A stretch of 7,436 nucleotides of DNA from Acetofilamentum sp. (GTDB taxonomy: Bacteria; Bacteroidota; Bacteroidia; Bacteroidales; DTU049): positions 1-7,436 of the forward strand of contig DYON01000130.1 in NCBI GenBank assembly GCA_020720525.1. Direction: 5' to 3'. Under the pieces are notes generated by a model, which was not told the origin of the DNA, did not search any database, and saw nothing but the letters and a program-made list of their open reading frames with translations. Below are positions 1 to 5,924 of this stretch, piece by piece. A program made the translations under genes and the position numbers. The stretch's first letter is position 1. Every line of letters starts with the position of its first letter.

Positions 1-10
1 CTATCAAATC

Positions 11-23
11 CCGGAATTTCCGG
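11..23. repeat. Perfect 13-bp palindrome CCGGAATTTCCGG
   Basis: Six-base arms CCGGAA and TTCCGG surround a single central T. The reverse complement contains GGAAATTCC, the same 9-base core as the palindrome at 4406-4418 in the promoter candidate upstream of the 273-residue gene. It could be a protein-binding site or a chance palindrome. Confidence 0.4.
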
Positions 24-170
24 TTATTTTTTCGGGCAAATATGACTATTGTTAGCCGATTCGCCGCAAAAACACGCCTTATAGCCGATATCCTGTCAAA
101 ATTTTCGAGTTTGGGAAATTCGACGAAGCCGGCAAAATGGTTTTCGGAATTTTGCAGGAAGCCTTGCTTT

Positions 171-316
171 GCGATAGGGATTGAAGCGTTATCCTTTCGC
201 AGTGAATTGTTTTAGATATTCGTTCGGGGAAGATATGCAGTGAAACGGAATATCCTTCGCCGAATTGAAAATCTTACAATTCATGCAAAAGATATAAGCG
301 AAAAGCCCGCAATCGC
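171..316. repeat. Long imperfect inverted repeat (Bacteroidota-type intergenic palindrome)
   Basis: The two halves fold back on each other over about 145 nt. GCGAT (171-175) pairs with ATCGC (312-316), GGG (177-179) with CCC (306-308), and TTAT (189-192) with ATAA (294-297). GCA plus TGAATTGT (199-210, one bulged G) pairs with ACAATTCATGC (276-286), and AGAT (214-217) with ATCT (271-274). The inner arm TTCGGGGAAGATAT (223-236) pairs with 250-264 with one mismatch and one bulge, leaving a loop at 237-249. The outer arms (GCGATAGGGATTGAAGCG on one side, AAAAGATATAAGCG then AAAAGCCCG on the other) resemble, from memory, a degenerate palindromic repeat found between genes in many Bacteroidota genomes. 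It starts five bases after the terL stop, so it may also end or stabilise that transcript, though no T-run follows it. Whether it is REP-like, a structured RNA or a MITE-like relic is not resolved. Confidence 0.7.
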
Positions 317-320
317 CCAA

Positions 321-1988
321 TCAGCGAATGTTCACGTCAATGAAAGTATGTTCTTTTATGTTTTTACTCAACCAATAACAACCCTTATCGAGTGCGTCTG
401 TTGAGTGCGTTGCAGTTCTTTGGTCAACATTCAGCTTTCTCTCGCTGGATTTATCTTTTTCGAGCTTATTGCCCGACTGTTTTACCTTTGTGTCTCGCAT
501 AGATATAAGCAGATACTTACAATTGTTTCCGTCTATGCGAATCTTAAAGAGTGAAGAATCTTTCTCTGTGAAAAGTTTCTGCATCAATAACCATTTCTCA
601 TCTTGCGGCGGTTCTTTGTACTGATGCTTCATAATGCTGACCTCCCAGCCTGCCGACCTTAGTGTCTTGATTGAATCTTCATTAATAGTCTGCGAAGATT
701 GCAGCGAACGACTCTTATCATCGCCCAACGTGTCTTTTACGAAATTTATTTTCTTATTTGTATGCGTGAAGAAAAACTCATTCACCTGTTTCATCAAATT
801 CTTTGGCATTTCATCACCCGGCAATTGATAGAACTCTTTGATGATATGAAGTGTATTATCATTCTTATTGAACTGAGCAGCCAAACAAAAAGAAATAGTA
901 CCGCCCCAATCAAAGAACAGATGAACAGGCAACAGGGGATTATAGTAACGATGTGAAAGAAATGCCGCCGTCTTTGAGCTTAACGTGGCAAAATTAAAAT
1001 TTGAGTTGATTGCAAGGTCATTCGTGAAATCATCATCCCAGCTGTCATAATACACGTGGATGTCTTCATTCATCGCATAGTAGCCGTTTTCTACCATCGA
1101 AATAATATCATTCATTATTTCTATGAGGAAAACGATTTGCGGTAAAGTTTTCGATTGTTGCTTAATGTACGAAAGACCAACATTATCAATATTATCAAAA
1201 GCATTGGACAGCGTGAACAGTATCAAGCCGTCTTTCGAAAGCAAAGGTTTCATTTTCTTTCTTAGGCGTTGCACTTCATTCCATTGCATACGGAATTCTT
1301 CGGGGTCTTCGATACGTAATAATTCGAGCTGTGCCTTCACAACGGTGCGCCACAGTGAGAAATAATCAATTCCGTATTCTTCCAAATAGTAATTTCCTGT
1401 TTCGAGAATCCATTTGGAATCATTGCTGTACGGCATTGATGTGGAATGATATTGCCCCAAATGCCACGGGATATGTCCAAACTTATCCTTATTGGCTCTA
1501 ACCGTAGGAACCAATTCATTATCCAACTTTTTCTTATCCAGTCGCAAAGTTTCATCGGTTAACAGGAAATCGGTATTCGGACCGCGCCCTGAACCTTCAC
1601 GCTCTTGCGATGTGAGGAAGAACCCTACACACCGTTCTGAATTGTAGAATGTGATATAATTTGAGTAATCCTTTACAGGCGGTTGGTACGGAAGTTTTTT
1701 CCAACTCTTTGGCGGTCGCTTGCCGATGACGTAATGAATGTCGCGCATATAGCCCAACCGCTCCAAATGTGCAAATGCGCTCGGGAGTATAGATGTGAGT
1801 ACGTGAGTTAAAGTCTTGGCAGCAATAACTCCCGAAGCTCCGGGCATGTTATTGACAATTTGATGCAGCATGTGTCCAAAATAGGTTGACTTGCCCCACC
1901 CACGCCCCGAAACCAAATAATTGAATTTTGGTTGAAGTATAGAAATAGCAGTTTGAAACGGATTGAAGCTGAGTGGTAAGTTTGACAT
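321..1988 (-). CDS. terL: Phage terminase large subunit (TerL)
   Basis: This is the ATP-driven DNA packaging motor and headful or site-specific nuclease, which docks on the portal of the procapsid. The 555-residue length is normal for TerL. The N-terminal ATPase shows a Walker A P-loop SGRGWGKST at residues 27-35 (Lys33), a Walker B FLLTDE at 141-146 (Asp145, Glu146) and a likely coupling motif HSTSMPY near 181-187. The C-terminal RNase H-like nuclease shows its acidic residues in HLFFDWGG (Asp360), VKDTLGDD (Asp419 and Asp423/424) and THSTDALD (Asp531, Asp534). All key residues are present, so the protein looks active. An in-frame TAA directly precedes the ATG, which fixes the start; the region before it is A/T-rich without a Shine-Dalgarno at the usual spacing. 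The probable small subunit lies 118 nt upstream. Downstream there is no portal gene in the window, only the long palindrome. The family call is firm; the headful or cos packaging strategy cannot be told. Confidence 0.95.
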   Translation of the reverse strand: MSNLPLSFNPFQTAISILQPKFNYLVSGRGWGKSTYFGHMLHQIVNNMPGASGVIAAKTLTHVLTSILPSAFAHLERLGYMRDIHYVIGKRPPKSWKKLPYQPPVKDYSNYITFYNSERCVGFFLTSQEREGSGRGPNTDFLLTDETLRLDKKKLDNELVPTVRANKDKFGHIPWHLGQYHSTSMPYSNDSKWILETGNYYLEEYGIDYFSLWRTVVKAQLELLRIEDPEEFRMQWNEVQRLRKKMKPLLSKDGLILFTLSNAFDNIDNVGLSYIKQQSKTLPQIVFLIEIMNDIISMVENGYYAMNEDIHVYYDSWDDDFTNDLAINSNFNFATLSSKTAAFLSHRYYNPLLPVHLFFDWGGTISFCLAAQFNKNDNTLHIIKEFYQLPGDEMPKNLMKQVNEFFFTHTNKKINFVKDTLGDDKSRSLQSSQTINEDSIKTLRSAGWEVSIMKHQYKEPPQDEKWLLMQKLFTEKDSSLFKIRIDGNNCKYLLISMRDTKVKQSGNKLEKDKSSERKLNVDQRTATHSTDALDKGCYWLSKNIKEHTFIDVNIR

Positions 1989-2106
1989 TTATTTATTGTG
2001 GTTTATTTAGCATAACCAACTCTGAATTTTTCACCTCTTAAAAAAATATTGGTATTTTTTTTCACGTGCGATTATAAAACAAATAAAACGAGAATTATAT
2101 AGAAAT
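1989..2106 (-). other. AT-rich terS-terL spacer with A/T hairpin
   Basis: This 118-nt gap separates the small and large terminase genes, whereas upstream neighbours overlap. It contains an A/T-only stem around 2040-2062 (a run of As plus TA pairing with TA plus a run of Ts, loop TTGG) that reads on the minus strand as a weak terminator-like hairpin followed by Ts. GAGGTG appears on the minus strand about 45 nt before the terL ATG, too far to serve it. I found no convincing TTTG / TAnnTTTG promoter here. The spacer may tune TerL relative to TerS expression, but that is inference. Confidence 0.3.
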
Positions 2107-2691
2107 CTAAGATTTCATTATTTTTTCAGCCTCAATCACCGATTCAATTTCAGGAAACAGGAACTCGGTTAATTCCACTTTCTTTTCGGGTGATAACTCA
2201 GAAAGTTTGTTGTAATCAATCTTTTCGAGTTTGTTATTGGAATTAACAATAATGTAATAATTATTGTTTCCGAGAGCGTTCACATCAATTCCTTCATGCT
2301 CATCTTTCTCAATTGCGTAGATTTTAATAAGATGCGATGTTGCTTTTTCCCAAGCCGATTTGTCCAAAGATTCTCGTGCAACTTTAATCTGCATCAATAA
2401 ATCTTCAACGATGTAATTTCTCAACCACTCAGTATCTCGGCGATTCATCGGCGTGAGAAGCTTTTGACATTCGTTGATGTCTTTATATGCCAAAGCAATT
2501 GAAATCCCAAATTTTTTCATCAGCCGTTGAACTACTGCTGCAGTCTTCTCAGTTTTGAGTTGGTCATAGGCATAATCCCAACGTATGTAGATTTCTTTGT
2601 CTTTTTCGGACAATGACGGCACATCGGGATTATTCAACCAATTCCGAATTTTATCAAATGTAAGCTCTATGGCTTTGTCTTTCTTAGGCAA
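2107..2691 (-). CDS. terS: Probable phage terminase small subunit (TerS)
   Basis: A 194-residue protein encoded immediately before TerL, where small terminase subunits usually sit; these bind the packaging start site and regulate the motor. Residues about 51-80 (VVQRLMKKFGISIALAYKDI and following) read as a helix-turn-helix in which a GIS turn is followed by an AYKDI recognition helix, the pattern of DNA-binding terminase small subunits. Residues about 85-130 are helical and charged and could form the oligomerisation region. Residues 140-150 (LGNNNYYIIVN) look like a beta segment, followed by an acidic helical tail (165-194) that could contact TerL. The start overlaps the end of the preceding HTH-like gene by 8 nt, which implies translational coupling. 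The assignment rests on position plus the HTH pattern and general resemblance to Bacteroidota phage terminase small subunits, not on a signature motif. A phage regulator is the alternative. Confidence 0.65.
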   Translation of the reverse strand: MPKKDKAIELTFDKIRNWLNNPDVPSLSEKDKEIYIRWDYAYDQLKTEKTAAVVQRLMKKFGISIALAYKDINECQKLLTPMNRRDTEWLRNYIVEDLLMQIKVARESLDKSAWEKATSHLIKIYAIEKDEHEGIDVNALGNNNYYIIVNSNNKLEKIDYNKLSELSPEKKVELTEFLFPEIESVIEAEKIMKS

Positions 2692-3007
2692 GTTGAATGA
2701 TAAGTTTAGATTTGAATTTTAATAATTGCGACAATTGAAATTCTGCTTTCTCAACATCAATAATTTTCATATCGTCTTCATCATCCGAATTTTCGGTGAA
2801 CGCATTTTTTTGTATCGTAAATTGCGTTTTTAAATATCCTTTCTTGAAAGATTTTGAAAACTCAGAATCTTCATCACGTAACATTTCTATGAATTGCTTT
2901 TGGTCAATTTCCAATATAGCCGCAATATCATACGGCAACATTAAAGCAGATGACATTTCTTCAATCTGCTTGATTATTTCGTAGTATAGATAATTTTGTG
3001 CATCCAT
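2684..3007 (-). CDS. Small HTH-like phage protein, possible terminase-associated
   Basis: A 107-residue acidic protein. Residues about 20-45 (SALMLPYDIAAILEID, then QKQFIEML) read as a helix-turn-helix similar to those in terminase small subunits and phage HTH proteins. They are followed by FKKGYLKTQFTIQKNA (residues 54-69), a segment type I associate with that group. An acidic stretch DDEDD at 75-79 separates it from a C-terminal helix. The gene overlaps the PLD-like gene by 34 nt and the TerS candidate by 8 nt, so it is clearly part of that transcript. The first ATG at 3007 lies inside the upstream gene; the next in-frame Met is residue 18, which would remove the overlap but shorten the first helix. 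It may be a second DNA-binding packaging factor or a regulator; the specific role is unknown. Confidence 0.6.
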   Translation of the reverse strand: MDAQNYLYYEIIKQIEEMSSALMLPYDIAAILEIDQKQFIEMLRDEDSEFSKSFKKGYLKTQFTIQKNAFTENSDDEDDMKIIDVEKAEFQLSQLLKFKSKLIIQLA

Positions 3008-3534
3008 TGGTAATCGAAATCAAAAGTATGTTTATCAAAAAATATAAATCCTCGCTCCGTGTTTCCGTTGCTCGACAAATTGCCCGAAGAAACGATTGTG
3101 ATATAATGTGCGTCGTTCCACAGTATTGCTACTTTGGCATGAACGGGAATGAATTTCATCGGTATTTTGTTTTCCAAAATCCGCACGGACTTTATGAAAT
3201 TGTGTTTTTTCTGAGAATTGAGAATCATCGCAAAACTTGAAAATGCACCCTGATTCCATGCTTTCAGAATTTTGTTGGACGCTTCCACAGAAATATTAAA
3301 ACTTGAAACAATGACATTACACAGTCCGATTTTCTTTGCATAGAAAATAATTAAATCGTGCAACGCGAATCTACCGTTGCTTGTGAAATGAATTACATCG
3401 TGGTCGGTTTCAATTTCTTTCAGATATTTTGAGAGATAGTCATTCTGCGAACTGATGAAGCCCGCAGAATGACGTTGAACATCAAAATTAAAGTCTGTAC
3501 TTTGCTTTTCTTTCGGCGAAATATCGAACAGCAT
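2974..3534 (-). CDS. Phospholipase D-like (single HKD) phage protein
   Basis: A 186-residue protein with one PLD-type catalytic half. The core is HAKVAILWND at residues 132-141 (His132, Lys134), followed by IVSSGNLSSNGNTERGF at 147-163, which gives the S-G-N and Asn/Glu positions of the HxK...GSxN...E signature. The Asp expected five residues after the Lys is replaced by Trp139, with Asp141 two positions later, so this is a variant motif. The N-terminal half (DVIHFTSNGRFALHDLI, 46-62; VIVSSFNIS, 74-82) has the alternating strand and helix pattern of the fold. Single-HKD members of the PLD superfamily act as dimers, many as nucleases (Nuc, BfiI type). There is no signal peptide, so it should act in the cytoplasm. 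Its ATG overlaps the preceding stop as TAATG, and its 3' end overlaps the HTH-like gene by 34 nt. Placement in the packaging block suggests DNA end processing or another nucleic-acid role. Substrate and activity are inferred. Confidence 0.7.
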   Translation of the reverse strand: MLFDISPKEKQSTDFNFDVQRHSAGFISSQNDYLSKYLKEIETDHDVIHFTSNGRFALHDLIIFYAKKIGLCNVIVSSFNISVEASNKILKAWNQGAFSSFAMILNSQKKHNFIKSVRILENKIPMKFIPVHAKVAILWNDAHYITIVSSGNLSSNGNTERGFIFFDKHTFDFDYQWMHKIIYTTK

Positions 3535-4355
3535 TATACATTGGCTTCGGGAAATTCGTCAAAGAATTTTTGTAACACGGCAATTGCGGCTTGGCTCTTT
3601 TCGGCTTCCATTTTGTTTTCCAAACGTGTAGCTTCTTTTTTGGAAGTTTCGGCACGTTCGAGCTGTTTGAACACATTGGATTGCAAGCGTTTCAAAAGGT
3701 CTTTCTTTTGAAACCATTCCATTTTCGAAATACCGAATTCTTTTTCAATTGATTCTTCATCCCACTGCGAATCTGTTTTGGCTTCATCATCTTTCGGCTC
3801 ATCGGCAGTAACAGTCAAAGCAGATAAATCAATTTCTTTTGAAACATCATATTTTACAAGTACAGCGTGAATCGCTATAATTCTGTTTGAAACGGATTGC
3901 ATTTTGGTACTGAACGAAACACGTTTATCGAGCGAATCGTCATCATTTTGCTTCCCGATTGCTGCTAACGATTTTTTCAAAGTTGCCAATTCCGAATATA
4001 ATTTGCCTTTTTCTACGGCAAGGTTTTTTAAGTCTTCCGGCAAATCAGCAAATTTTACAGTATATTCAAAGTTTTTGGGAGCAGCAGCTTCTGTTTCTTT
4101 TGAAATTTTAACCGGAACAGTTCCCACGTTCGTAATCAAAAAAGCACATTTGCCCGAATATTTTTCTGCACCTATCAATACTTCGAGTTCGTACACTAAT
4201 TTTTCGTGCATTATTTTTTTATTGTGCAAAAGTTCAAAGTTTCGCACAAGGTTTTTCTTTGCGTTGGGGTGTTGTGCATAGAGACGAACGCCTTCAAGGT
4301 AATCAGGTTCCTCTTGTGCAAGATATTTCTGTATTGTTTGATTTAAGTTTTCCAT
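3534..4355 (-). CDS. Phage protein of unknown function with C-terminal coiled coil
   Basis: A 273-residue soluble protein that I cannot assign to a function. Residues about 15-60 (DYLEGVRLYAQHPNAKKNL and following, ending HEKLVYELEVL) are helical and resemble an N-terminal segment I associate with unannotated proteins in Bacteroidota phage packaging clusters. Residues 115-135 and 145-170 are further helices. An acidic linker (about 182-203, rich in D and E) precedes a long charged helix at about 212-262, rich in K, E, Q and R with heptad-like spacing, probably a coiled coil. It is the first gene of the block that continues through PLD-like, HTH-like, TerS and TerL. Its stop overlaps the PLD ATG by one base. 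A candidate promoter with an internal palindrome lies at 4390-4419, just after a terminator. The ATG at 4355 is the first in frame after the promoter and is preceded by an A/T-rich leader. A structural or assembly role is possible. Confidence 0.8.
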   Translation of the reverse strand: MENLNQTIQKYLAQEEPDYLEGVRLYAQHPNAKKNLVRNFELLHNKKIMHEKLVYELEVLIGAEKYSGKCAFLITNVGTVPVKISKETEAAAPKNFEYTVKFADLPEDLKNLAVEKGKLYSELATLKKSLAAIGKQNDDDSLDKRVSFSTKMQSVSNRIIAIHAVLVKYDVSKEIDLSALTVTADEPKDDEAKTDSQWDEESIEKEFGISKMEWFQKKDLLKRLQSNVFKQLERAETSKKEATRLENKMEAEKSQAAIAVLQKFFDEFPEANV

Positions 4356-4389
4356 AATTAAGAATTTAGTGAGTTTTATAAAGTGAATT

Positions 4390-4419
4390 CAAATGTCAGC
4401 CTAAATTGGAAATTCCAAA
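4390..4419 (-). promoter_or_regulatory. Candidate Bacteroidota promoter with palindromic spacer
   Basis: On the minus strand TTTG (4419-4416) is followed after 18 nt by GACATTTG (4397-4390). This is close to the Bacteroidota -33 TTTG / -7 TAnnTTTG pattern, with the first T of the -7 box replaced by G and the spacer slightly short. It would place a start site near 4383, about 28 nt before the ATG at 4355, and lies directly downstream of a terminator, where a new promoter makes sense. The perfect palindrome TTGGAAATTCCAA (4406-4418) sits largely in the spacer and could be an operator. Confidence 0.45.
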
Positions 4420-4424
4420 AGGAC

Positions 4425-4453
4425 AAAAGCCCCATATACTAATATGGGGCTTT
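4425..4453 (-). terminator. Intrinsic terminator after the exported-protein gene
   Basis: A perfect 12-bp stem AAAGCCCCATAT / ATATGGGGCTTT with a 4-nt loop starts 21 nt after the stop at 4474. On the minus strand it ends in GGGGCTTTTG, so the U-tract is short. On the plus strand it is followed by TTTCATTT. The strong GC core makes termination, or at least transcript stabilisation, likely. Confidence 0.8.
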
Positions 4454-4473
4454 CATTTATAATTTCTAAATCC

Positions 4474-4878
4474 TTAACAATTTCTGCTGCAACGATGTTT
4501 GAAACGCACATTTCTTGTATCTGCTCTATTGTAATTATTGCTTTTGCCGGATTTTTTATACTTATAATGGAAGTAACTATACATGTAATCATCTGATATT
4601 TGCCAATTGTCGGGCTTCCATACTGAACTTTTAAGATTAGTTGCCTGAGTTTTCAAAAACATAGCCGGCGAACTATATCGCACTTCATTCCCGTACAAAT
4701 CGGAAAAAACAGGAGAATTAACTTCGGCAAAAATTTGAGATAAATCGACTTTTGCAAAGCCAACGTCACAAACAATACCGCTTTCGTGTTTCTGAGGCGA
4801 AACATCGGCTTTTGCAACTCCGCCACTGAAAGCAAACAGAGTAATAAAAGCAAAACAAATAGCGATGAACTTTTTCAT
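4474..4878 (-). CDS. Small exported protein of unknown function
   Basis: A 134-residue protein with a textbook Sec signal peptide: MKK, a hydrophobic core IAICFAFITLFAF (5-17), then GGVAKA with likely signal peptidase I cleavage after Ala24 (AKA before D). There is no lipobox cysteine after the core, so it is probably periplasmic or secreted rather than a lipoprotein. The mature part is small, with three cysteines (37, 130, 134), an aromatic segment around 98-107 (YMYSYFHYKY) and a basic Cys-containing tail (122-134). I do not recognise the family. It sits between two terminators inside the virion gene run, with 46 nt between the upstream terminator stem and its ATG, and I see no clear promoter there. 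A separately expressed envelope-acting accessory gene (superinfection exclusion, lysis or host-benefit) is a reasonable guess only. The end is uncertain: another frame stays open from 4592 to 4401 across an A6 run, but it reads through the terminator, so the present stop is preferred. Confidence 0.7.
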   Translation of the reverse strand: MKKFIAICFAFITLFAFSGGVAKADVSPQKHESGIVCDVGFAKVDLSQIFAEVNSPVFSDLYGNEVRYSSPAMFLKTQATNLKSSVWKPDNWQISDDYMYSYFHYKYKKSGKSNNYNRADTRNVRFKHRCSRNC

Positions 4879-4913
4879 GGTTTTGTGAAATTTGGAATTA
4901 AGAAAAAAAAATA

Positions 4914-4944
4914 TTTTAAAAATGCCACGGAATTAAATCCGTGG
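4914..4944 (-). terminator. Intrinsic terminator after the Ig-domain virion gene
   Basis: A 7-bp stem CCACGGA / TCCGTGG (4925-4931 with 4938-4944) with a 6-nt loop begins 35 nt after the stop at 4980. On the minus strand it is followed by CATTTTTAAAATATTTTTTTTT, a good U-rich tail. On the plus strand it is followed by TTTTT, so it could work in both directions. Confidence 0.75.
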
Positions 4945-4979
4945 TTTTTCGTAGTCTGCGCTTATGCTCGCTGATTGGT

Positions 4980-5891
4980 TTATGCGGTAGTAAATCTTGC
5001 CGAGCTTGCTCCGGTGATGATTCCTTTGATGTCTGCCGACAAAACTTTCGTAGCATCAACTTTCAATTCGTAAATCGAAGCTGCGTCGAAATCGGTTGTT
5101 GGCGTAACGGTAACAACTTGACCTACGATGGCTGCACTGAATGGTTTGTTGGAAACAAAGTTTCCGTTGACATCATACTTTTTGAGTGAGACAACGTCCG
5201 TAATTTGCGTATTGGTGAAAGCTGCCAAAGTATCTGCATTTACAACTGCTTCACTGAAAGTAACGGTAGGTACTGCATCAATCAAAACGCCTGTTGCTCC
5301 TTGTGCAGGAACGAAAGCGGCAGTTAAGCCGGAATCGGCAACGGTTGTCATTGCAATAATACGGTTTATATCGATAACTTCGCCTGCAAAACCTACTTCG
5401 TAAGAAGAGAAATTCATTGAATTACCTTTCAAAGCTGCCGAAGTATCGCCTGTCCCAACTTCGCCGTCTGCATCTAATTTTGCCGGAAACGCTTCATTAC
5501 CTAAACGAAACATTTGATTTCCTGTGCGAATAAAGAAAATCCAATTTTGGTTTGGTATCTCTAACAGTCCTAACCCTGCGGATGTTAATCCGGGATTAAA
5601 CATCGATAAAGTAATTTTGTGGCTAATGCCATCAACTTCACCTTGACGAGCGGCTTTCAACGAGCCTTTTTCTTGTGTGGTATAAATTTTAAACAGTTGT
5701 TTACCGGGCAATAATGTATCCGAGCCAACGGATAATTTTCCTGCACTTGCCATATCTCTATCGCCTTCTTCCGAAGGTTTAGCTGAGAGGCTTAAAAAGT
5801 GAGAACTGGGAGCTGCGTAAACTTCTGTCCAAATGCCGCCCATATTACCTTTTTCGGCGACTAAATTTTTAATATCATTTAAGCTGAACAT
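4980..5891 (-). CDS. Virion structural protein with C-terminal Ig-like (Big_5) domain
   Basis: A 303-residue protein in two parts. Residues 1 to about 180 are Gly- and hydrophobic-rich with predicted beta segments (for example IPNQNWIFFIRTGNQMFRLG at 112-131, then EAFPAKLDADGEVGTGDT at 133-150). They resemble the tail-tube-like or other virion proteins encoded just after the capsid gene in Bacteroidota phages. Residues about 190-303 read as a bacterial Ig-like domain of the Big_5/SbsA type: the FVPAQGATGVLIDAVPTVTF opening, FSEAV (212-216), VVTVTPTTDFDAASIYELKV (259-278) and the terminal ARFTTA. Such Ig-like domains on capsid or tail proteins are usually displayed on the particle and bind carbohydrate or host surface. 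The start ATG at 5891 follows a terminator that lies between this gene and the capsid gene, 66 nt away. A second terminator follows the stop. The Ig domain call is strong; the precise N-terminal role (tail tube, decoration or other) is uncertain. Confidence 0.75.
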   Translation of the reverse strand: MFSLNDIKNLVAEKGNMGGIWTEVYAAPSSHFLSLSAKPSEEGDRDMASAGKLSVGSDTLLPGKQLFKIYTTQEKGSLKAARQGEVDGISHKITLSMFNPGLTSAGLGLLEIPNQNWIFFIRTGNQMFRLGNEAFPAKLDADGEVGTGDTSAALKGNSMNFSSYEVGFAGEVIDINRIIAMTTVADSGLTAAFVPAQGATGVLIDAVPTVTFSEAVVNADTLAAFTNTQITDVVSLKKYDVNGNFVSNKPFSAAIVGQVVTVTPTTDFDAASIYELKVDATKVLSADIKGIITGASSARFTTA

Positions 5892-5924
5892 AGTTTTTGA
5901 ATTTTGAAAATGAAATAAAAAGAG

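Larger units (their letters stand above)
1..320. other. Non-coding left end, downstream of terL
   Basis: No convincing gene is seen in these 320 bases. They hold a perfect short palindrome at 11-23, a 7-bp hairpin at 132-155 (GCAAAAT pairs with ATTTTGC around a 10-nt loop) and a long imperfect inverted repeat at 171-316. Short open frames exist on both strands: 42-215 on plus (57 codons) and 189-284 on minus (31 codons). Both run into the inverted repeat and read like accidental translations of it. No portal gene start is visible downstream of terL. The stretch may be the end of the phage late operon or a junction with host DNA; the sequence alone does not decide. Confidence 0.6.

Noticed and set aside
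42..215. Plus-strand 57-codon open frame starting with ATG at 42
   Set aside because: Its C-terminal third is the translation of the left arm of the long palindrome, it lies on the opposite strand to every other gene, and I see no promoter or recognisable domain. Small open frames over such repeats are common annotation artefacts.
189..284. Minus-strand 31-codon open frame just downstream of terL
   Set aside because: It lies wholly inside the inverted repeat, so its codons are explained by the palindrome, and it shows no ribosome binding site or family resemblance.
699..956. Plus-strand open frames inside the terL region
   Set aside because: They are antisense to the TerL nuclease domain, whose catalytic motifs are intact, and have no independent support.
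2040..2062. A/T-only hairpin as a real terminator between terS and terL
   Set aside because: A stem without G-C pairs is too weak to call an intrinsic terminator, so it is only described within the spacer entry.
3904..4281. Plus-strand 125-codon open frame
   Set aside because: It is antisense to the 273-residue gene, which has a strong operon context, and its translation is Ser/Phe-rich as expected from the complement of Lys/Glu-rich codons.
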